Shown: positions 7,748 to 14,657 of the stretch, one piece after another | How positions within the stretch are numbered: position 1 is the stretch's first letter | How the letters are laid out: every line of letters starts with the position of its first letter | Assembly: GCA_035644935.1 (NCBI GenBank) | Contig: DASQNO010000124.1 | Span: forward strand, 1 to 31,803 | Length of the DNA: 31,803 nt | Direction: 5' to 3' | Source: CADCVW01 sp035644935 | GTDB taxonomy: Bacteria; Pseudomonadota; Alphaproteobacteria; Sphingomonadales; Sphingomonadaceae | Translations under genes and position numbers: made by a program | The notes under the pieces: model-generated | Seen by the model: the letters and a program-made list of their open reading frames with translations, nothing else | The model's database searches: none | What the model was told of the DNA's origin: nothing

Positions 7748-10700
7748 ATGAGCACTTCGGAACTCGGCTACGACCTGGTTGGTGAGACCACTCACGTTTC
7801 CGTTGTAGAAGGGTGCGGCTGCGGTGTTTGCCAGAGTTTCCGCGACGCGGGGACCGACGGCGTCAAGACGAAGGGCGGGGTCGTTAACGCCAACCCCGAG
7901 AACGAGAATATCGGCCAGTTGCTGCCGCTGGTCACCAACCCGGACGGAAGCCGGTCCATCACGGGCGACCGCAACGTCGACGCCATCCTGATCGGTTCGA
8001 AGTGGGGGACGCAGAACCTTACTTTCAGCTTCCCGACATCGGGATCGAACTACAACGGCCGCGGCTATGACAGCAACGGCGTCAGCCTCTATCACCTCGA
8101 CTTGGGTGCGCAGCAGCAGGCGGCGGCGCGCGCGGGCTTTGCTCAGATCGCGGCGGCGACGGGCCTGACGTTTACCGAGATTACCGAGACGGACACGGTT
8201 CACGCCAACATCCGTATTTCGCAAAGCGCCGACACCGATGTCGGTTCGGCCTATGGCGGGTTCCCGTCCGACACGCGCGGCGTCGCAGGCGATATCTGGT
8301 TCGGCCGCACGAGCCAGCCTTATTACGACCTCGCAATCAAGGGGACCTGGGGCTACTCAACGATGCTCCACGAGATCGGCCACACGATGGGGCTGAAGCA
8401 TGGGCACCAGGACTATACCAATCTCGACCTGTCGTCCTTCTTCGGCACGTCGCCACGATTCGGCACGCAGGCGCTGACGCCCGATCGCGACGGCCAGGCC
8501 TGGTCGCTGATGACCTATACGCCCGCGCCGTTCACCAACAGCGGCTTCGCCGGCGACAAGGTCAACCAGCCTCAGGGCTTCATGCAGTACGATCTGGCCG
8601 CGCTCCAGTACATGTACGGCGCTAACTACAAGACCAATGCCGATGACAGCGTCTACACGTTCAGCCAGACGACCGGCGAAATGTTCATCAACGGCGTGGG
8701 TCAGGGCGCGCCGGCGGGCAACGTGATCTTGCTGACGATCTGGGACGGCGGCGGCAACGACACGATCGACGCCAGCAACTATGCGAACAGCGTGACCATT
8801 GACTTGCGTCCGGGCGCGTTCTCCACCGTCGATCAGGCGCAGCTGGCCAATCACCTCGCCGCACAGAACCTGACTGCACTTGCGCCCGGCAACATCGCGA
8901 TGTCGCTGCTCTACAACAATGATGGCCGCTCGCTGATCGAGAACGCCAAGGGCGGCGCGGGCAACGACATCTTCGTCGGCAACGTCGCGAACAACATCCT
9001 CGACGGCGGCGCCGGCAGCGACACGGTGATCTTCACCAACACCACCGGCGTCAACGTCACCCTCAACGACACCGGCGCGGACGTGATCGTCACGCATGGT
9101 ACCGAAACCGACACGCTGCGCAGCATCGAGAACATCGGCGGTACGAGCGGTAACGACACGCTGACGGGCAACAGCCAAAACAATATCCTGTCCGGTGGCT
9201 CCGGCGGGGCCGACATCCTGTCCGGCGGCGCGGGCGACGACCGGTTGCTCGGGGGCGGGTTCACCACCACGACGACCTTCTCGGCGCCGTCTCAGCCGGA
9301 CATTACCAAGCCGCAGTCGATCAATAACGGCAGCATCGCAACCGCGGTCAACACGGCAGGCGCGTATGACGTGGACGCCAATCCGGACATCACGAACGCG
9401 ACCAGCCTTCCGCACGCGACGGTCAACGCCACGGCGACGGGCGGCACCCTGGAATATTACCGGATCGACGTAACCGTCGCAGGATCGCAGGCGATCTTCG
9501 ACATCGACGGCGGCACGCTCGCCGACAGCTTCATCGAACTGGTCGACAGCGCGGGCGTCCTGCTGGCATCCAACGACACGGGCACGGGCGACGTGCAGCC
9601 TGCCGGCCGCGATGATGCATACCTGACGTACACCTTTGCGACGGCAGGAACCTACTACATCCGCGTCGGTCAATGGACCGGACCCGCCACCGCGCAGCCG
9701 TTGACGGCCGGACAGACGTACCAGCTCAACATCTCGCTCCAGAACGCGGCCGTGGTCACGACGACCGTCACCGCCAACAACAGTAGCAGCCTTGTGGCGG
9801 ACGGCGGCCAGGGCGCCGACTTCCTGCAGGGAACGATCGCCAACGACATCCTGAACGGCGGCGAGGGCAACGACACCGCCTCGTTCGTGAATGCGTTCAA
9901 CGGCGGGTCTAGGACAGGCGTGACGGTCGACCTGAACGTGCAGGGCGTTGCCCAGAACACGGTGGCGGCCGGATCCGACACCTTGACCAGCATCGAGAAC
10001 CTGATCGGCTCGGCACTGGACGACACCCTTATCGGGAACGCCGACGCCAACGTCATCGAAGGCGGCCTGGGCAATGACACCTTGATCGGTGGGGCCGGCG
10101 ACGACACAGCCTCTTACGCAGGGGCTTCGGCCGGCGTGACGGTCAGTCTCGCCCTGCAAGGCTCCGCGCAGAACACGGGCAGCGCGGGCACGGACACGCT
10201 TAGCGGGTTCCAGAACCTGCTGGGCTCCGCCTTCAACGATGTTCTCACGGGCGACGCGGCCGAGAACAGCCTCTTTGGCGGCGCGGGCGACGACACGCTT
10301 AATCCCGGCGCGAACGCAGCCGGCACCGTCGACTTACTCGACGGCGGAGCCGGGTCGGACACGGCGTCCTTTTCGGATTACACTGCGGCCGTCACCGCCA
10401 CGCTGAACGGCCCTTCGGGCGGGAGCGCGGCGGTCGGTGGCGCCATGATCGCCTCCTTCCGCAATATCGAGAACCTGCTCGGCGGCGCAGGCAACGACAT
10501 TCTGACCGGCGACGCCAATGCCAACATCATCGAAGGCGGTCTCGGCGACGACGTGCTCGACGGCGGCGCGGGCATGGACACGTTGGCGTTTCGCGGTGCG
10601 ACCGCGGTAACGGTGAACCTGTCGATCCTGACGGCTCAGAACACGGGCTTCGGCAACGATACCATCCGCAATTTCGAGAACGTCCGCACCGGCTCCGGCG

Positions 10701-13700
10701 CGGACAACGTCACCGGCGATGCCAACGACAACATCTTCTTCGACGGTGGCGGCAACGACATCTATAATGGCGCAGGCGGGACCGATACGCTGGATTACTC
10801 CGCCGCGACCTCGACTGTGACGGTGAATCTGAATACCATCACGGCCCAGAACACCGGACTCTCCGGTGGAACCGACACGATCACCAACATGGAGAACGTG
10901 ATCGGGGCAGCTCTCTTCGCCAACACGCTGACCGGGAACGCCTCGGCCAACCGGCTGGTCGGCGGCTCCGCGCTGGACGTCATCGTAGGCAACAACGGCG
11001 CAGACACGATCATCGGCGGCGCCGGGGACGACATCCTGTTGGGCGCCACGAGCGGCGCGCTCGACGACCGCAGCGACGACGTGCTCGAGGGCGGTGCCGG
11101 TAACGACTACCTGTCCGGTGGTCAGGGCAATGACATCCTCCGTGGCGGCGATGGCGACGACAACCTCGTCGGCGGCGTCGGCAACACGGCACGTCAGTTC
11201 TTCGTCGGCGTAGACGGCGGTGACGACACCTATGACGGCGGCGAAGGCACTGACATCGCGACGATGATCTACGACGGCCGGTTGGGCGTCGCCGGCAGCA
11301 CTGTCGGAATCAGCTTCGATCTCAGCAATATCGCGGGGAACAGCGCGATTACCTTCAACGGGGTCGAGGTCGGTTCCCTGACCAGCATCGAACGCGTCAC
11401 CTTCCGGGGCACCCAGGTCAACGACGTCGTGAAAGGCGGCGGCACGCTGGACAGCCTCACCGGCCTGGACGGCGACGACATCCTCGACGGTTGGCTCGGC
11501 AACGACCTTCTATCCGGTGGTCTCGGTAACGACACGCTGATCGGCGGCGAGGGGCTGGATACCGTCACCTACGCCAATTCGACAGCGGGTGTGAACGTGG
11601 ATCTTCGCATCCAGGGCGTGGCGCAGTTCACGGTTGGCGAAGGCATCGATACGCTGATCGGCATCGAATACCTGACCGGCTCCAGCTTCGGCGACAACCT
11701 GCGTGGCGACGACGACTTCAACCTCCTCATCGACAATGCCGTTGCGGCGACCGCGACCCCGCTGAGCCAAACGGACTCGCTTTTCGGCTACGGCGGCAAC
11801 GACAGCATCCACGTCACGCGCGCCGCGACGGCCGTGGCGACCAACGTCAACATGGACGGTGGAGACGGCAACGACTTCATCGAGCTGCGCTCGGGCACGC
11901 TTTCGATTGCGCTTCTTCCGGTCTCGGGTACCGGCCGGCTGTTGGAGGGGCTTTCGACTACGAACTATGCGGCCGCAGGCACGACATCCAACGATCGGAA
12001 CACCGATGTTGTGACCGTCGACGGAGGCGCGGGCAACGACCGCATCATCCTGACCGGCGTGGCCAGCGCCAGCGTTAACGCCGGGTCGGGCAACGACCTC
12101 GTCAGCATCAGCATGCGCGGCGCTGCCGGCGTCAACAACTACCTGCTGACGCTGGGCTCCGGCGCCGACGTCGTCCAGTTGGGCGTTGGGAACACGGCCG
12201 CGACCTCGACGGACGTGGCGGCTACGGGCCGCGCCAACCGCATTACCGACTTTCAGGTCGGCAACGCGGGCGACCGGTTCGAAATGACCAACTTCTTGAA
12301 CCTCGGCCTGACCGGCTACACGGCGAACAGCAACCCCTTCGCCAGCGGCCACCTGCGCCTGGTGCAGTCGGGAACGGACCTGCTGCTGCAAAGCGATCGG
12401 GACGGCGCAGGCACCGTCAATAGCTTCGTGACGATCTTTGCGATCAGCAACGGCTACACGGGCGGGTTCACGGCGTTCAACTTCGACGGCTTCATCGGCG
12501 ACCTGAACTTGACCGGCTTCGCCATCGACGAGACCATCACCGGCGCCACCGGCAACGATGTGCTCAGCGGCATGGACGGCAATGACGTGCTGATCGGCCT
12601 CGCCGGCAACGACACGCTCGACGGTGGGAACGGCAACGACGTGTTGCGCGGTGGATTGGGTGACGACACCCTCATCGGGGGCGCCGGCAACGACACGGCG
12701 AGCTACAGCGACGCAACGGCCGGGGTGACCGTGAACCTAGGTCTCGCCGGACCGCAGGTGACCGGCGCAGGCTTGGACACGCTGATCGGGATCGAAAACC
12801 TGACCGGGTCGGCTTTCAACGACGTTCTGACCGGCGACGCTGGCGCCAACGTGATCATGGGTGGGGCGGGCGACGACACCATCAGGGGCGGCGCCGGAAA
12901 CGATCAGCTTGCGGGGGAGGATGGCGACGACCTGTTCTTCCTGCAGGATGTCGGCAATGACCGCGCTGACGGCGGTGTCGGCAACGACGCCTTCTACTTC
13001 GGCGGCGCGTATACCCGCGACGATGCGGTCAACGGCGGTGCCGGCAACGACCAGATCGGCCTGCAAGGCGATTACTCGGCGCAAAGGCGGCTCGGCGACC
13101 TTTTCAATGTCGAGGGTCTGATCCTGCTCTCGGCGGGCGACACCCGCTTCGGCGGAGGTCTTGCCGGCGGAGCCTTCAGCTACAATCTGGCGACCGTTGA
13201 CGCCAACGTTGCCGCAGGGGCAACCCTGATCATCGACGCCAACGACCTCAAGCAGGGCGAGAACGTCACCTTCGACGGCTCGGCCGAGACGGATGGAAGC
13301 TTCTTCGTCTACGGCGGGATGGGGACCGACCACTACACCGGCGGCGCGGGCAACGACGTGTTCCTGTTCCGGAACTCGGCATTCAACGGGAACGATCGCA
13401 TCGACGGCGGCGGCGGCTCGGTCGATCAACTGGGGCTGCAGGGCAATTACTCCGGTGCGAACGCCCTGGTGCTCGGCGCCTCCACCCTGACCAACGTCGA
13501 GGGCATCGTGCTCCTGTCGGGCCGCGACGAGCGCTTCGGCCGCGATACCGGGGAGAGCTACAGCTACGAAGTCACGAGCAACGACGCCAATGTCGCCGCC
13601 GGTCAGCTGTTCACGGTCGACGGCGGCTCGCTGGCGGCAAATGAGACGCTGTTCTTCAACGGCGCGGCCGAGACCGATGGGAATTTCCGTCTCTTCGGGG

Positions 13701-14131
13701 GCTTGGGCAATGACGTGCTCATCGGCGGCGCCGGCAATGACAGCATTCGTGGAGGCGCCGGGGACGACCGTCTGAGCGGCGGCGCAGGGGTGGACACGCT
13801 CACGGGCGGGTCCGGTTCGGACATCTTCGTGTTTGCGGATGCAAGCTATCGCAACGGCAACGACACGATCACAGACTTCGTGATCGGCACCGACCGGATC
13901 GATCTGTCGAATATCGATGCGAACCGTAACACCGACAATGCGAACGAGGCGTTCTCCTTCATCGGCGAAGGCGCGTTCACCAGCACGGCGGGGGAACTGC
14001 GCAGCGGCCTCGACGCCAACGGGCGCCGGTTCGTCGAAGGAGATACCAACGGGGACGGCGTGGCCGACTTCCAGATATTCGTGACGCTGACGGATACCAC
14101 ACCCTTGACGGTAGCCGATTTCATCCTTTGA
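7748..14131 (+). CDS. Giant serralysin-type M10 metalloprotease with RTX repeats
   Basis: A 2127-residue secreted zinc protease. There is no Sec signal peptide. Residues about 70-290 form the M10 catalytic domain with HEIGHTMGLKH (ligands His208, His212, His218; catalytic Glu209) and the Met-turn SLMTYT (Met255). RTX nonapeptides (GGxGxDxx) run in blocks from about 400 to 2030, separated by a recurring module of the type ASYAGASAGVTVSL...NLLGSAFNDVLTGDA. A jelly-roll domain resembling bacterial pre-peptidase C-terminal domains lies about 540-665. The C-terminus (DIFVFADASYRNGNDTITDF to the final ADFIL) is serralysin-like and should be the type I secretion signal. Usual serralysins have about 480 residues. 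The only cysteines are Cys23, Cys25 and Cys28. No type I transporter genes are nearby. Confidence 0.93.
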   Translation: MSTSELGYDLVGETTHVSVVEGCGCGVCQSFRDAGTDGVKTKGGVVNANPENENIGQLLPLVTNPDGSRSITGDRNVDAILIGSKWGTQNLTFSFPTSGSNYNGRGYDSNGVSLYHLDLGAQQQAAARAGFAQIAAATGLTFTEITETDTVHANIRISQSADTDVGSAYGGFPSDTRGVAGDIWFGRTSQPYYDLAIKGTWGYSTMLHEIGHTMGLKHGHQDYTNLDLSSFFGTSPRFGTQALTPDRDGQAWSLMTYTPAPFTNSGFAGDKVNQPQGFMQYDLAALQYMYGANYKTNADDSVYTFSQTTGEMFINGVGQGAPAGNVILLTIWDGGGNDTIDASNYANSVTIDLRPGAFSTVDQAQLANHLAAQNLTALAPGNIAMSLLYNNDGRSLIENAKGGAGNDIFVGNVANNILDGGAGSDTVIFTNTTGVNVTLNDTGADVIVTHGTETDTLRSIENIGGTSGNDTLTGNSQNNILSGGSGGADILSGGAGDDRLLGGGFTTTTTFSAPSQPDITKPQSINNGSIATAVNTAGAYDVDANPDITNATSLPHATVNATATGGTLEYYRIDVTVAGSQAIFDIDGGTLADSFIELVDSAGVLLASNDTGTGDVQPAGRDDAYLTYTFATAGTYYIRVGQWTGPATAQPLTAGQTYQLNISLQNAAVVTTTVTANNSSSLVADGGQGADFLQGTIANDILNGGEGNDTASFVNAFNGGSRTGVTVDLNVQGVAQNTVAAGSDTLTSIENLIGSALDDTLIGNADANVIEGGLGNDTLIGGAGDDTASYAGASAGVTVSLALQGSAQNTGSAGTDTLSGFQNLLGSAFNDVLTGDAAENSLFGGAGDDTLNPGANAAGTVDLLDGGAGSDTASFSDYTAAVTATLNGPSGGSAAVGGAMIASFRNIENLLGGAGNDILTGDANANIIEGGLGDDVLDGGAGMDTLAFRGATAVTVNLSILTAQNTGFGNDTIRNFENVRTGSGADNVTGDANDNIFFDGGGNDIYNGAGGTDTLDYSAATSTVTVNLNTITAQNTGLSGGTDTITNMENVIGAALFANTLTGNASANRLVGGSALDVIVGNNGADTIIGGAGDDILLGATSGALDDRSDDVLEGGAGNDYLSGGQGNDILRGGDGDDNLVGGVGNTARQFFVGVDGGDDTYDGGEGTDIATMIYDGRLGVAGSTVGISFDLSNIAGNSAITFNGVEVGSLTSIERVTFRGTQVNDVVKGGGTLDSLTGLDGDDILDGWLGNDLLSGGLGNDTLIGGEGLDTVTYANSTAGVNVDLRIQGVAQFTVGEGIDTLIGIEYLTGSSFGDNLRGDDDFNLLIDNAVAATATPLSQTDSLFGYGGNDSIHVTRAATAVATNVNMDGGDGNDFIELRSGTLSIALLPVSGTGRLLEGLSTTNYAAAGTTSNDRNTDVVTVDGGAGNDRIILTGVASASVNAGSGNDLVSISMRGAAGVNNYLLTLGSGADVVQLGVGNTAATSTDVAATGRANRITDFQVGNAGDRFEMTNFLNLGLTGYTANSNPFASGHLRLVQSGTDLLLQSDRDGAGTVNSFVTIFAISNGYTGGFTAFNFDGFIGDLNLTGFAIDETITGATGNDVLSGMDGNDVLIGLAGNDTLDGGNGNDVLRGGLGDDTLIGGAGNDTASYSDATAGVTVNLGLAGPQVTGAGLDTLIGIENLTGSAFNDVLTGDAGANVIMGGAGDDTIRGGAGNDQLAGEDGDDLFFLQDVGNDRADGGVGNDAFYFGGAYTRDDAVNGGAGNDQIGLQGDYSAQRRLGDLFNVEGLILLSAGDTRFGGGLAGGAFSYNLATVDANVAAGATLIIDANDLKQGENVTFDGSAETDGSFFVYGGMGTDHYTGGAGNDVFLFRNSAFNGNDRIDGGGGSVDQLGLQGNYSGANALVLGASTLTNVEGIVLLSGRDERFGRDTGESYSYEVTSNDANVAAGQLFTVDGGSLAANETLFFNGAAETDGNFRLFGGLGNDVLIGGAGNDSIRGGAGDDRLSGGAGVDTLTGGSGSDIFVFADASYRNGNDTITDFVIGTDRIDLSNIDANRNTDNANEAFSFIGEGAFTSTAGELRSGLDANGRRFVEGDTNGDGVADFQIFVTLTDTTPLTVADFIL
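13049..13780 (+). repeat. Tandem 125-residue repeat inside the RTX protease
   Basis: Residues about 1768-1892 and 1893-2006 are diverged copies of one unit. Matching blocks are DQIGLQGDYS/DQLGLQGNYS, NVEGLILLSAGDTRFG/NVEGIVLLSGRDERFG, DANVAAGATLIIDAN/DANVAAGQLFTVDGG and FDGSAETDGSFFVYGG/FNGAAETDGNFRLFGG. The unit is not an RTX nonapeptide; it ends with a short RTX block. It may be an adhesion or structural module, but I do not recognise a named domain. Confidence 0.75.
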
Positions 14132-14177
14132 GATAATCGGGTAGCATCAAATGCCGACGAACCAGGGACAGACAGAC

Positions 14178-14330
14178 ATGATCGAACAAGTGCAGTCAGA
14201 ACAGATCAACCAGGCTAACGCGGCCGGCGATCGCAAGCTCTGGGTCAAGCCGGAGCTTACCTTGATCAAAGCCGGTAGCGCCGAAGCGGGAGGCAGTGTT
14301 CAAAACGACGGCGGCATTGGCCGCTCCTGA
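14178..14330 (+). CDS. Candidate RiPP precursor peptide (lasso-like leader)
   Basis: A 50-residue reading frame starting 46 nt after the RTX stop. The ATG at 14178 has AGGGA about 10 nt before it; an in-frame ATG at 14151 would give 59 residues with a poorer site. The leader holds LWVKPELTLIKAGSAEAGG, which fits the Y/WxxPxL leader-recognition motif of lasso precursors and resembles the L-G-A-A-S-V-E-T-K-G junction of alphaproteobacterial ones. The putative core is Gly-rich: GGSVQNDGGIGRS or one residue shorter. Unusual points: the -2 threonine needed by known lasso enzymes is Ala or Glu, and the only acceptor Asp is at core position 6 or 7. The next gene is a lasso-cyclase-like protein. Small size makes the call tentative; leader motif and context support it. 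Confidence 0.6.
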   Translation: MIEQVQSEQINQANAAGDRKLWVKPELTLIKAGSAEAGGSVQNDGGIGRS

Positions 14331-14337
14331 AGGCCGT

Positions 14338-14371
14338 TCAACCGCCGCTGTCGCCCGATGGCGGCGGTTGA
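14338..14371 (+). terminator. 11-bp hairpin after the peptide gene
   Basis: TCAACCGCCGC (14338-14348) pairs exactly with GCGGCGGTTGA (14361-14371) around a 12-nt loop, starting 7 nt after the peptide stop. No T-run follows, so it may be a Rho-independent-like terminator, a partial attenuator, or a 3' stabiliser that keeps the peptide message more abundant than that of the downstream enzyme. Confidence 0.45.
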
Positions 14372-14657
14372 TCGTTCCGGCAGGCGCAGGCGATACCCTG
14401 TCGCCCAGTGAACGGGCTTGGGCGGGTATCCGATGCTTCAAGCTGTTGGAATGGGGTCGGACATCTTGCCGCAAGACTTCAGGAGCCGACGCGTAAATCG
14501 GGGCTCCGGGAGAGATGCGGGGTGTTTTGCAACAGCCTGATCGGGGCTCTCGGACGAGAGAACGACCGGCAGACTTTAATATTGAAGTTCTAACGATCGT
14601 GCCGAACGTCGAAGCGGGCATACAAGTGTCGTATACCGAATGCCTAGCTGACATCGG
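14372..14657 (+). other. Gap between peptide and cyclase-like gene: palindrome, no gene seen
   Basis: No convincing coding sequence was found here on either strand. GGAGCC (14482-14487)/GGCTCC (14502-14507) and CTCTC/GAGAG (14547-14560) are small hairpins. ACTTTAATATTGAAGT (14573-14588) is a 16-bp near-palindrome (one mismatched pair) in the most A/T-rich stretch, about 70 nt before the GTG start of the cyclase-like gene. It is the best candidate for an operator or promoter element of that gene. Confidence 0.4.

Noticed and set aside
8357..10159. A 600-codon open frame on the minus strand inside the RTX protease gene
   Set aside because: It is a shadow of the repetitive high-GC RTX frame; its product is compositionally odd, matches no family I know and has no start signal. 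The plus-strand frame has clear catalytic and repeat motifs.
8900..13850. Repeated GGCGGCGC-type DNA that could be mistaken for a repeat array or CRISPR
   Set aside because: The periodicity is that of GGxGxDxx codons in the RTX protein, without conserved spacer-repeat structure.
14296..14496. A 66-codon plus-strand frame overlapping the end of the peptide gene
   Set aside because: No ribosome-binding site, no recognisable family, and it crosses the 11-bp hairpin; it overlaps the better-supported peptide frame.
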